Program-made: the position numbers and the translations under genes
The notes under the pieces: generated by a model
What the model was told of the DNA's origin: nothing
What the model saw: only the letters and a program-made list of their open reading frames with translations
Databases searched by the model: none
Part shown: one piece after another, positions 1 through 6,776 of the stretch
Layout of the letters: each line of letters opens with the position of its first letter
How positions within the stretch are numbered: position 1 is the stretch's first letter
Origin: SIG710 sp045604985
GTDB lineage: Bacteria > Bacillota > Clostridia > Oscillospirales > CAG-272
NCBI GenBank assembly: GCA_045604985.1
Contig: JAZUPD010000059.1
Location: 1-20,202, forward strand
DNA length: 20,202 nucleotides
Reading direction: 5' to 3'

Positions 1-113
1 CTTTTTGCAGGAAAACAAATCAATTATCGGAGTACTGATTACATATTAACTCGCTGAAATGAACATTATCACAAAAAAATTCTGAAAAATACCCCTAAAT
101 TTTTCTCCTGGTC

Positions 114-142
114 TTGTAAGGCGAAAAATAATATGGTAAACT
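114..142 (+). promoter_or_regulatory. Promoter of array unit 1
   Basis: A -35 box TTGTAA (114-119) and a -10 box TAAACT (137-142) are separated by 17 bp. TGG directly before the -10 box makes an extended -10 motif. The predicted start is near 149, just before the paired direct repeats. Confidence 0.55.
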
Positions 143-156
143 ATGTGTATAAAAAT

Positions 157-183
157 GGTAAGCAGTTAAAACGGTAAGCAGTT
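157..183 (+). repeat. Paired direct repeats GGTAAGCAGTT, unit 1
   Basis: Two exact copies of GGTAAGCAGTT (157-167 and 173-183) start 16 bp apart, just downstream of the predicted transcription start. The position suits an operator, or an arm-type site for the nearby tyrosine recombinase; neither is shown. Equivalent pairs lie at 423/465 in unit 2 and 740/756 in unit 3, where the second copy reads TGTAAGCAGTT. Confidence 0.6.
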
Positions 184-221
184 TAGATGGTTTTTGAAGG
201 TAAACAAATTTACTCACAGAA

Positions 222-322
222 CCGTCGGGGTTTTTGTGAAACCTTGTAAGAAAACGAGGGTACACAGAAACTTTTCTGACGGGAGAAGTATGCCCAAACG
301 CCTCTTTTTAAGGTGTTCGGCA
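222..322 (+). ncRNA. Candidate structured RNA, unit 1
   Basis: CCGTC (222-226) can pair with GACGG (278-282), enclosing a small GGTTT/AAACC hairpin and the conserved GGGTACAC (258-265). A second hairpin spans 291-322: TGCC and ACGCCT pair with AGGTGT and GGCA. GGG (281-283) could instead pair with CCC (293-295), which would compete with both stems, so a switch is conceivable. I do not recognise the RNA as a known riboswitch or family, and no clear intrinsic terminator follows it. Confidence 0.45.
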
Positions 323-379
323 TAGCAAATGATTAGTAGATAGAAAAAAGATTTATACCCTCTATTTTAGCTCCACCCC

Positions 380-408
380 TACCAATTAGGATTTACATAT
401 GCTAAAAT
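380..408 (+). promoter_or_regulatory. Promoter of array unit 2
   Basis: The -10 box TAAAAT (403-408) is preceded by TGC, an extended -10 motif. The hexamer 17 bp upstream is TACCAA (380-385), a poor -35 box but identical in unit 3. The promoter may rely on its extended -10 or on an activator. Confidence 0.45.
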
Positions 409-511
409 AGCATTGTAAAAATGGTAAGCAGTTTGGTTCGAACGGTCTTTGACCTAATAGAATTGGTAAGCAGTTTAGATGGTTTTGTATGGGTAACAAA
501 TTTACTCAAAA

Positions 512-612
512 CCGTCGGGGTTTTTGTGAAACCTTGTAGGAAAACGAGGGTACACAGGGACTTTTCCGACGGGAGAACTATGCCCAAATGCCTTTTTTCA
601 AGGTGTTCGGCA
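512..612 (+). ncRNA. Candidate structured RNA, unit 2
   Basis: Same design as unit 1. CCGTC (512-516) pairs with GACGG (568-572), GGGTACAC lies at 548-555, and the terminal hairpin spans 581-612 with TGCC/GGCA at its base. In the upper stem a C-G pair of unit 1 is a U-G pair here, so pairing survives the base change. A 70-residue frame from 421 to 633 crosses the unit but is interrupted in the other copies, so coding is unlikely. Confidence 0.45.
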
Positions 613-696
613 CAACAAATTATTATCAATTAAAACAAACTATTTTGCACAACAAAAAATATTTTTGAAATTTAAGTTTTAATTTAGCGCCACCTC

Positions 697-725
697 TACC
701 AAAGAGGATTTACATATGTTAAAAT
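697..725 (+). promoter_or_regulatory. Promoter of array unit 3
   Basis: The -10 box TAAAAT (720-725), preceded by TGT (extended -10), has TACCAA (697-702) 17 bp upstream, exactly as in unit 2. Paired direct repeats follow at 740 and 756 with the same 16-bp period as unit 1. Confidence 0.45.
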
Positions 726-840
726 AGCAGTGTAAAGATGGTAAGCAGTTAAAATTGTAAGCAGTTGCGGTGACTTTAGTTACTGATAGTTTTTTCAGGA
801 GATTAACCATAAGTTATTGTGAACCTTTGCAAGTCGTCAA

Positions 841-899
841 GGGTACACCAAAACTTTTATTGCAGGAGATATTGTCTGAATGCTCATTTGAGTACTCAG
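841..899 (+). ncRNA. Candidate structured RNA, unit 3 (diverged)
   Basis: GGGTACAC (841-848) sits at the same distance from its promoter as in unit 1. The terminal hairpin is retained with new sequence: 876-885 pairs with 890-899 around an ATTT loop, with one A-C mismatch and one G-U pair. The CCGTC/GACGG stem of units 1 and 2 has no obvious counterpart, so this copy may be degenerate or functionally different. Confidence 0.35.
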
Positions 900-903
900 C
901 AAG

Positions 904-1578
904 TAAACGGTATGACTGAAGAGCAATGATGCTCATTTTCAGTCTATGGGATGATAAAGCTACGGGATATTTATGCCCTGAAGCTCTATCTAAAAACTTA
1001 ATATTACAGGAACAAAAAGAATGTAGGTTTAGCCTTAATTGGCTTATTTCTGCATTCTTTTTTTATCTAAAAAACATAGTGGAAACCAAACCTTTTGAAG
1101 AGTTCTATCGGCACCTTTTGCCCTGCTCGGCAGGAATGTGTACGGACAAAAATTTGTGGAACAACGAAAATGAAATGTGCAAGCTTTTAACGGTTTTCCT
1201 TGCACAGCAAAGTCGGGTGAAAAAGCCTTTCTTTGTTACTTAAAAATCCAGGATGTGAGCAGACATCCGGACACAGTAGCGGCTGTGAAAATATATTCAT
1301 ATGTCACCGCTTATGGCATATTTCAGCATCGGCAACTATTGCACCTGAGTTTAGCAGGTTGATGCTACCGCAGGACTTTTTTGAGTCCAAACAATAAAAT
1401 TGCGGTAATATTACTAACCTGGCAGTTAGCTTCATACAAAAGGGAGACAGAGATTAAAAAAGCACCCAAAAGTGCCGTAAATACGCTGTTTTCCATTAAG
1501 TCAAACAAGGAAATACAGAGGTAACAGATACAAAAGCTCAGTGCCATAGCTATGCCCTTGCGAAAGAAAGGGATTAAA
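904..1578. other. Stretch without a convincing gene
   Basis: Only short open frames occur here: a plus-strand 105-residue frame (926-1243), a plus-strand 61-residue frame (1177-1362) and a hydrophobic minus-strand frame (1365-1598). None has a good ribosome binding site or a family I recognise. The minus-strand frame could be a remnant of a membrane protein. I read the stretch as decayed accessory DNA plus the upstream region of the recombinase. Confidence 0.5.
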
Positions 1579-2445
1579 ATGAAAACAAACATATACAAAA
1601 ATTTAGAAGTTCAGTACAACAAGTTGTTCCGTCATCTGAAGGTTGGAAGTTTCAAGACGAGAGAGCGATACGGAAAGGCATTCAAACGCTTTATGGTGTT
1701 TCTGGCACGAGAGTACCATTTGCAAAAGCTTTGCAACATCTCCGAAAAGCATATACTTGCCTATGTTTCGCATATGCAAAACAAGGGATTATCAGCATCT
1801 ACGATCAAGACCGAGCTTGCCGCCATTCGCTTCTTCCACGACAATATGCCTTATACAAGAAGCGAACTGCCGACAAACGAATACTTAGACCTCAAAAAGC
1901 GCACCTTCGGCGGTGAGGATAGAACCTGGACTACTCCGGAATTTAACCATATGCTCATTGCCGCAATTGATAACAAGGATTATCAGGCGATTCTGTGTCT
2001 TGCGAGATATGCGGGACTTCGCTTGGAGGAATGCTTCCGCATTGACACCAACGACGCAAAAAATGCCCTTGATACAGGCAAGCTGCTTGTCAAGGGCAAA
2101 GGCGGACTTCGGAGATATGTACCTATCAACGAGTCTATCCGAATTACATTCCGTGATATGTTGAAAACAACTCCTGTTGGAGAAAAACTGTTTGTTAGAC
2201 CTTGTGACAAAACGCATCTTGCTATGAAACGACTTCAATGCTTTATTGCATATCACAGAAAGAGATTTACTGAAAACACCATTACATTCCACGGACTTCG
2301 TCACACCTTCGCTCACGAACAGTACAACAAATTCATTGAAGAGGGTTATTCCGATTTCGTTGCTCGTAAAAAGGTATCAGAGCTGCTTGGACATCACCGT
2401 GACGATGTGACGAGAATTTATTTGTCGGGCGGTGATGATGTATGA
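1579..2445 (+). CDS. Tyrosine recombinase (phage-integrase family)
   Basis: A 288-residue site-specific recombinase that cuts and rejoins DNA through a 3'-phosphotyrosine intermediate. Residues about 10-100 form the SAM-like core-binding domain and about 115-285 the catalytic domain. The catalytic set is visible: Arg148 in AGLRLEE, Lys174 in VKGKGG, His238 and Arg241 in HGLRHTFAH, His271/272 in LGHHRDD and nucleophile Tyr281 in TRIYL. I chose ATG 1579 over the in-frame ATG 1552 because AAAGGGA lies at 1567-1573 with a normal gap. Its stop overlaps the next start (ATGA), so it is probably translationally coupled to the TnpW-like gene. It lacks the arm-binding domain typical of lambda-type integrases. 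It may excise or resolve the surrounding element; its target site is unknown. Confidence 0.93.
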   Translation: MKTNIYKNLEVQYNKLFRHLKVGSFKTRERYGKAFKRFMVFLAREYHLQKLCNISEKHILAYVSHMQNKGLSASTIKTELAAIRFFHDNMPYTRSELPTNEYLDLKKRTFGGEDRTWTTPEFNHMLIAAIDNKDYQAILCLARYAGLRLEECFRIDTNDAKNALDTGKLLVKGKGGLRRYVPINESIRITFRDMLKTTPVGEKLFVRPCDKTHLAMKRLQCFIAYHRKRFTENTITFHGLRHTFAHEQYNKFIEEGYSDFVARKKVSELLGHHRDDVTRIYLSGGDDV

Positions 2446-2600
2446 CCAAAAAGAAAATCATTAAACCCGAAAGCAAGAATCCAAATGTAAACATCAAACG
2501 AAAGATCGGCTCCACTACATATATGGTGACAGCTCACTTCAATGATAAGCACAAAGACGATATTGCCACAAAAATCAAAAAACTAATCACAAAAGAATAA
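2442..2600 (+). CDS. tnpW: TnpW-like transposon protein
   Basis: A 52-residue basic protein, missed by ORF calls with a longer cut-off. Its centre, KRKIGSTTYMVTAHF (about residues 19-33) followed by a KIKKLI tail, matches my recollection of the TnpW family carried by Clostridial transposons. The role of that family is not established. The start overlaps the recombinase stop by four bases (ATGA), which implies translational coupling. The co-location of TnpW with a large serine recombinase is characteristic of such elements and supports the mobile-element reading. The family call rests on pattern recognition rather than a search. Confidence 0.75.
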   Translation: MTKKKIIKPESKNPNVNIKRKIGSTTYMVTAHFNDKHKDDIATKIKKLITKE

Positions 2601-2617
2601 AGTTTACTCTTTGCTGA

Positions 2618-2646
2618 TTGAATTTGACGGTCGGGTATGGTATAAT
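2618..2646 (+). promoter_or_regulatory. Promoter of the serine recombinase
   Basis: A -35 box TTGAAT (2618-2623) and a perfect -10 box TATAAT (2641-2646) are 17 bp apart, with TGG before the -10 giving an extended -10. A nearby TTGACG at 2624 is only 11 bp from the -10 box and is less likely. The serine recombinase can thus be transcribed apart from the tyrosine recombinase pair. Confidence 0.7.
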
Positions 2647-2699
2647 GTATACACTACAATATTTATCATATCCGGCTGTCGGAAAGGAGAATTTATTAA

Positions 2700-4331
2700 A
2701 TGATAAGACAGTCAAATGATAATAAAATAACTGCTCTTTACTGCCGATTATCGCAGGATGACGGTCGTGAGGGCGAAAGCAACAGTATAACAAATCAAAA
2801 AGCAATTCTTGAAAAGTATGCAAAAGACTACGATTTCACACCTTACAAGTTTTATGTAGACGATGGTGTAAGCGGAACAACCTTTGAACGTGACGGCTTT
2901 AAGAAAATGCTCTCGGATGTTGACGAAGGGCTTGTTTCAACGGTTATTGTCAAGGATTTGTCCCGTTTCGGTAGAGATCATATTATGGTTGGATACTACA
3001 CGGAAATGTATCTGCCCTCAAACAATGTGAGATTTATCGCTATCAACGACAATGTTGATACAGCGGATGAGCGAAGCAATGAATTTGCACCATTTACCAA
3101 TGTCTTTAACGAATGGTATGCAAGAAGTGCAAGCAAGAAAATCAATGCTGTATTTAAGGCAAAAGGTGAATCGGGACAACGTTTAGGCTCTGCTATTCCG
3201 TATGGCTATAAGGCAAATCCTGACAATCCCAAAGAGATTATCATTGATGAAGAAGCAGCTAAAATAGTCAGATACATCTTTGAACTTTGTATGTGTGGTA
3301 AAGGACCCGGCAAAATTGCAAAGCAACTTACTGAAGAAGGCATTTCAACGCCTATGATGTATTTCAGAGAACACGGGATGCCCTGCAGAACAAAAGTCAA
3401 TATGAGTAACGTATGGTGTAACAGAAGTGTTGCCGGTATACTCGAAAATATGACCTACATAGGACATACGGTGAATTTCCGTACTGCTACCGTCAACTAC
3501 AAGACTCACAAAAAAGTTAGGCTTCCAAAAGACAAATGGATCATATTTGAGAATACGCACCCACCCATTATAGAAATATCTGTATGGGAAAAGGTACAAG
3601 AGCTCCGAAAGAATAAACGCCGTTACACCAAGTCCGGTAAAAAGAGCATCTTTGCGGGACTTTTGGAATGTGCGGACTGTGGTGCAAAACTGTATTTCTG
3701 TACTTCAAGAGCTCACAAAGAGGATCATGACTATTTTGTATGCTCTAACTACAAAGGTAATACTGGCATTTGCACAGTGCATTATATCCGTGAAAACGCA
3801 ATCTATGATGTGGTTCTTGAACAGGTTCAACTAATGCTGAGATACTTGCAATCCTTTGAAAGCGACTTTGTGAAAAGTCTTGTAGACAAATCTGCAAAGG
3901 ACAAGAAAAAGGAAATCGCTTCACGCAGAAAGAAACTCGAAGCAAACAAAGCAAGAATATCCGAGCTTGACGGAATTTTCAAAAGGATTTATGAAGACAA
4001 CATCAGCGGCAAATTAAGCGATGAACGCTTTGCAAAGCTATCAGCAGACTATGAAAGAGAACAGAAGCAACTCATAGCAGACACAGAGATACTTGAAAAT
4101 GAACTCAATCAGGAAGCTGAACAGGTTGACAATGTAGAGTATTTTCTAAGTATTGTCCGTCAGTACATCGAAATCAAAGAACTGTCTGCAAGAGTGGTAA
4201 ATGATTTAATTGACAAAATCAAAGTCCACGCAGTAGATAAGTCAAGCGGTCAGAGAGTACAGAAGATTGACATTTACTACACAGCTGTCGGTCTTATTGA
4301 TGTGTCACAGCATATACAGGAATTGGCTTAA
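2700..4331 (+). CDS. Large serine recombinase (TnpX/resolvase-like)
   Basis: A 543-residue large serine recombinase, which makes staggered double-strand cuts through a 5'-phosphoserine and rotates the subunits to recombine. The resolvase domain (about 10-155) contains YCRLSQDDG with the likely nucleophile Ser18, and DLSRFGRDH (86-94) with the active-site arginines. The recombinase domain follows (about 165-300). A zinc ribbon uses Cys324, Cys327, Cys348 and Cys358. A long charged coiled coil (about 390-475) leads to a C-terminal segment (EIKELSARVVNDLIDKI) typical of Clostridial relatives. The start has GGAAAGGAG upstream. The full length and intact residues suggest an active enzyme, likely the transposase of the surrounding element. 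Its attachment sites are not identified. Confidence 0.94.
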   Translation: MIRQSNDNKITALYCRLSQDDGREGESNSITNQKAILEKYAKDYDFTPYKFYVDDGVSGTTFERDGFKKMLSDVDEGLVSTVIVKDLSRFGRDHIMVGYYTEMYLPSNNVRFIAINDNVDTADERSNEFAPFTNVFNEWYARSASKKINAVFKAKGESGQRLGSAIPYGYKANPDNPKEIIIDEEAAKIVRYIFELCMCGKGPGKIAKQLTEEGISTPMMYFREHGMPCRTKVNMSNVWCNRSVAGILENMTYIGHTVNFRTATVNYKTHKKVRLPKDKWIIFENTHPPIIEISVWEKVQELRKNKRRYTKSGKKSIFAGLLECADCGAKLYFCTSRAHKEDHDYFVCSNYKGNTGICTVHYIRENAIYDVVLEQVQLMLRYLQSFESDFVKSLVDKSAKDKKKEIASRRKKLEANKARISELDGIFKRIYEDNISGKLSDERFAKLSADYEREQKQLIADTEILENELNQEAEQVDNVEYFLSIVRQYIEIKELSARVVNDLIDKIKVHAVDKSSGQRVQKIDIYYTAVGLIDVSQHIQELA

Positions 4332-4350
4332 TTTATTCAATAAACAATGA

Positions 4351-4385
4351 GGCGATACAACGAGCAAAAAGCCCATTGTATCGCC
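4351..4385 (+). terminator. Hairpin after the serine recombinase
   Basis: GGCGATACAA (4351-4360) pairs perfectly with TTGTATCGCC (4376-4385) around a 15-base loop, 20 bases after the stop codon. Only a weak T-rich run follows (ATTCTTTATATC), so termination may be inefficient. It could also be a processing site or an element-end structure. Confidence 0.45.
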
Positions 4386-4452
4386 ATTCTTTATATCTTC
4401 CTTATGTTCATTTAACAGAAGCTGACGCACTGAAAAACGCAACCCCGATTGT

Positions 4453-4605
4453 CGCCAAACAAAGCTCAAACAGAAAAGGAAACCCTTATTACCATCCGAG
4501 TGGAGTTGCGTTTTTACCGAACTCATATCGGATGATAACCAAAAAAGGGTATAATATCCCCTTGGTATAAAAGATCACCTTTTCGTTATTTAGCTTTGTT
4601 TGGCG
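4453..4605. repeat. 153-bp fold-back element with inverted ends
   Basis: CGCCAAACAAAGCT (4453-4466) is repeated inverted as AGCTTTGTTTGGCG (4592-4605). The arms extend imperfectly to about 28 bp (4453-4480 and 4578-4605). Inner arms continue the pairing: CCCTT/AAGGG (4483-4487 and 4545-4549), then 4489-4499 with 4528-4538 (one mismatch). The whole segment can fold into one long interrupted hairpin and has no coding capacity. It resembles a miniature inverted-repeat element or the end structure of a larger transposon. No clear target duplication is seen at its edges. Confidence 0.6.
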
Positions 4606-4674
4606 TATATAGTATATCACAGAAGCACGAAAAAATAAAGAGGGCTAACAAAAAAGTTACAGTTTAGAAATAAT

Positions 4675-4713
4675 AAAAAACTGACTTCAAATATACCTTG
4701 AAGTCAGTTTTTT
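4675..4713. terminator. Strong bidirectional terminator
   Basis: A perfect 16-bp inverted repeat, AAAAAACTGACTTCAA (4675-4690) and its complement (4698-4713), surrounds a 7-base loop. A-runs and T-runs at the two ends allow intrinsic termination in both directions. It would stop transcripts from the recombinase module and from the MATE gene on the other strand. Confidence 0.8.
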
Positions 4714-4817
4714 GATATTTACTGTTTTATGAACACCGCCGTTAGAGGTGGGTCGGTTTTTTGATGAGACGATACGTTTATTGCAAAGAACGATATATCG
4801 GCTCAAAAAGCATCATT

Positions 4818-6233
4818 TTATTTTATAGCTTTTTCCTTCCATTTTCCTCTCAGATAGAAAAAAAGAGTAAGGATAGCACCGAGTACCCAAGAGGATAGAA
4901 GCGATATCTGAATACATTCCTGGATCCCGTAAGGAAGTTCGGGAGTTCTTGTCAGATAAGAGATACCGTATGCCAAGGGAACACGGACCACAACGGTGGT
5001 GATAAGAGAAATCCACATGGGAGTTACCGTGTCGCCCGTGCCGCGCATAATACCTGAAAGGCTTTGGGTAACGGCCATTGCAATATATCCCACTGCAAGA
5101 ATGAACATAAGACGGTAGCTGAGCTCAACAAGCTCTGCCGTGTCTGTAAAGAGCCACATCAGCTTGTCCCCGAAAAGCAGGATAAGAGCCGTAATTGCCG
5201 TTGAACAGATCACAGCCATAAGAGTTCCTTGCTTTGCGCCCTTTGTAACTCTTTCGTAGAGTCCCGCACCAACATTTTGTCCAGCATAAGTGGTAAGTGC
5301 CGTACCAAAGGAAAAATTGGGCATCATAGCAAAGCCGTCAACTCGCATGATAACGATATTTGCGGCAATGAACTGATCGCCGAAGCAGTTTGTGAGAGAT
5401 TGGACTATTATCATTGCCGAGGAGAAGATAGCCTGTGTGAGTCCTGCGGGAAGTCCGAGACGGACAATGGTTTTTATATAATGAGTGCGAGGGCGGAGAT
5501 ATTTTAATTTGAAATCAAAATGCTCAGTCATTCTCGAAAGCTTTATGAAACAAAGGAGCGACGAGACTATCTGGGAAATAATGGTTGCAAGAGCAACTCC
5601 CGCAACACCCATTCCGAGGCTTGTAACGAAATAAATATCAAGCACAATATTTATAACGGTTGCAACAAGTAGATAAATAAGAGCTGAAACAGAATCTCCA
5701 AATCCTCTTATAATACCGCTTAAGATATTGTAAAATGCCATGCCCGCAGCACCGAGAATGGAGATTATCAGATATTCTGCACAGGCATCAAAGATGGTAT
5801 AATCGGTATAACCCTCAATGAGAGTTTCGGGTGTGTTCAGAACCGTTAGAAGCGGTTTTACAAAGGGAGTTGCAACAAGAACGAGAAAAAGGCTGCTGAT
5901 AAAGGTTGCCGTTATGCAATTTCCGATGGTATGAGAGAGAGCTTCTCTGTTTTTAGCACCAAAATATTGAGATACCATAACGCTTGCGCCCGCCGAAATT
6001 CCGATAAAAAGCACCAGAATCAGATTTGTGATGGGGATGGCGATACCAACTGCCGCAAGGGCATTATCTCCAATAAATTTGCCCACGACGATGCTGTCAA
6101 CGGTGCTGTAAATCTGTTGAGCGATGTTTCCTATAAGCATGGGTATGGCGAAGATGAGAATACTCTTCCACGGATCACCTACGGTCATATCCGTTGGAGC
6201 AAAAAGCTTTTTAAGCGAAAATGATCTTGACAT
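4818..6233 (-). CDS. MATE family multidrug/cation efflux transporter
   Basis: A 471-residue integral membrane protein with the usual length and about 12 hydrophobic segments of MATE transporters, which expel drugs or metabolites using a Na+ or H+ gradient. The N-terminal half carries characteristic stretches (IPMLIGNIAQQIYSTVDSIVVGKFIG near residue 30) and the C-terminal half repeats the pattern (IIRGFGD in the first half, IMRGTGD in the second), reflecting the internal two-fold repeat. It belongs to the NorM/DinF-like MatE group common in Clostridia. The substrate cannot be read from sequence. It is alone on the minus strand with its own promoter and shares a terminator region with the mobile block. 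The start ATG at 6233 has a weak, distant AGAGG. Confidence 0.93.
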   Translation of the reverse strand: MSRSFSLKKLFAPTDMTVGDPWKSILIFAIPMLIGNIAQQIYSTVDSIVVGKFIGDNALAAVGIAIPITNLILVLFIGISAGASVMVSQYFGAKNREALSHTIGNCITATFISSLFLVLVATPFVKPLLTVLNTPETLIEGYTDYTIFDACAEYLIISILGAAGMAFYNILSGIIRGFGDSVSALIYLLVATVINIVLDIYFVTSLGMGVAGVALATIISQIVSSLLCFIKLSRMTEHFDFKLKYLRPRTHYIKTIVRLGLPAGLTQAIFSSAMIIVQSLTNCFGDQFIAANIVIMRVDGFAMMPNFSFGTALTTYAGQNVGAGLYERVTKGAKQGTLMAVICSTAITALILLFGDKLMWLFTDTAELVELSYRLMFILAVGYIAMAVTQSLSGIMRGTGDTVTPMWISLITTVVVRVPLAYGISYLTRTPELPYGIQECIQISLLSSWVLGAILTLFFYLRGKWKEKAIK

Positions 6234-6273
6234 TTTTATTTCGTTTAACCTCTCTTAATAAAATTCGGAAGAT

Positions 6274-6302
6274 ATTGTACCATAAATTCATTTTTTTTGC
6301 AA
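6274..6302 (-). promoter_or_regulatory. Promoter of the MATE gene
   Basis: On the minus strand TTGCAA (complement of 6297-6302) and TACAAT (complement of 6274-6279) are 17 bp apart, about 40 bp before the MATE start. It is divergent from the T-box promoter at 6362-6390. Confidence 0.7.
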
Positions 6303-6361
6303 TAGATTAGGTCGAAAAATTTGGCTTTTAAGAAAAAATTGTATAAAAGTTCAAAAATCCC

Positions 6362-6390
6362 TTGACAAAATAAAAAGAGGGTGGTATAAT
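6362..6390 (+). promoter_or_regulatory. Consensus sigma-A promoter of the T-box operon
   Basis: A perfect TTGACA (6362-6367) and a perfect TATAAT (6385-6390) are spaced 17 bp apart. A consensus promoter suits a gene controlled after initiation by the T-box. The predicted start is near 6397. Confidence 0.9.
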
Positions 6391-6396
6391 ACCTAC

Positions 6397-6708
6397 ATAA
6401 CACTTTAGTGAGCTAAAGTTTTAAAGGCGATGATCGAAAAGGAGTACGCCCCGTGAAAGCCTAAAGAGAGCTGTCGGTAGGTGAGAGACAGCGGCAAGTA
6501 AGGAGCGGAAATACATTTCGAGAGCTGCGCACCGAAATCGGGAGGGGATGAGAATTTTCAACCGAGTGTAGGCTGCGACGGAAGCCACCGTGATATGGCA
6601 GGACACATGATGGTGTGCCCGCAAAGGTCTACGCCGCAAGGTGCAGACGAAGCAGAGTGGTAACGCGGCAATGTCGTCTCTGTATCGTAGGATACGGAGA
6701 CTTTTTTT
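6397..6708 (+). ncRNA. T-box leader, probably tyrosine-specific
   Basis: A T-box riboswitch senses the charging of one tRNA and, when it is uncharged, favours an antiterminator. The T-box motif AGAGTGGTAACGCGG lies at 6654-6668. Stem I is visible: lower stem TCGAAA (6434-6439) with TTTCGA (6516-6521); loop-E AGTA (6443-6446); upper stem 6447-6452 with 6502-6507; distal hairpin GCTGTC/GACAGC (6470-6475, 6487-6492). The 3' side of the specifier loop is GAAATACA (6508-6515), which places UAC, a Tyr codon, at 6512-6514 followed by a purine. The bulge UGGU would pair with a tRNA ending ACCA, and bacterial tRNA-Tyr has A73. tRNA-Trp usually has G73, so a Trp reading fits less well. The antiterminator pairs AGACGA (6645-6650) with TCGTCT (6674-6679), overlapping the terminator. 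Confidence 0.85.
6676..6708 (+). terminator. T-box intrinsic terminator
   Basis: GTCTCTGTATC (6676-6686) pairs with GATACGGAGAC (6691-6701, one G-U) around a GTAG loop, followed by seven T (6702-6708). The 5' arm shares bases with the antiterminator, so the two structures exclude each other. Confidence 0.9.
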
Positions 6709-6776
6709 GTGTTCGTACCGCTGAAAAAATACCTCCGGAAAGATCCGGTCGTAATATATTTTTAAGGAGAAAAATC

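Larger units (their letters stand above)
114..903 (+). repeat. Tandem array of three ~290-bp promoter/RNA units
   Basis: Three related units follow one another. The conserved octamer GGGTACAC lies at 258, 548 and 841, giving pitches of 290 and 293 bp. In every unit a -10 hexamer (137, 403, 720) starts exactly 20 bp before the first GGTAAGCAGTT copy (157, 423, 740). The distance from -10 to GGGTACAC is 121 bp in units 1 and 3 and 145 bp in unit 2, where extra bases separate the two GGTAAGCAGTT copies. Units 1 and 2 are highly similar; unit 3 keeps the promoter end and the octamer but has diverged elsewhere. No reading frame is conserved across the copies. Confidence 0.8.
1..4713. mobile_element. 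Accessory/mobile region carrying two recombinases and TnpW
   Basis: This block holds a tyrosine recombinase, a TnpW-like protein and a large serine recombinase, preceded by repeated non-coding units and followed by a fold-back repeat and a terminator. Such genes are typical of Clostridial transposons and integrative elements. The left end lies outside the window or is not recognisable. The right boundary is not fixed either: I found no convincing direct repeat flanking the block, so 4713 is simply the end of the last hairpin before the MATE gene. No mobilisation, conjugation or cargo gene is visible. This is therefore either the end of a larger element or a reduced one. Confidence 0.55.

Noticed and set aside
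421..633. 70-residue plus-strand frame in array unit 2
   Set aside because: The frame is stopped after four codons in units 1 and 3 and has no ribosome binding site; the conservation fits RNA structure instead.
114..903. The repeats as a CRISPR array or integron attC array
   Set aside because: Units are about 290 bp, only three, carry promoters and diverge internally; there are no short regular spacers, no cas genes and no integron integrase features or cassettes.
926..1243. 105-residue plus-strand frame
   Set aside because: No good ribosome binding site, no recognisable domain and mixed composition; treated as chance or decayed DNA.
1365..1598. Hydrophobic minus-strand frame
   Set aside because: It overlaps the recombinase start, has no ribosome binding site I trust and no family match; possibly a remnant but not supportable as a gene.
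4724..4750. CCGCC/GGTGG hairpin with nearby T-run
   Set aside because: The stem is only five pairs and the T-run is several bases away; it follows a much stronger terminator and adds nothing certain.
6615..6776. Upstream extension of the binding-protein frame
   Set aside because: The extra 54 codons run through the T-box antiterminator and terminator; ATG 6777 has a strong ribosome binding site and starts a clean signal peptide.
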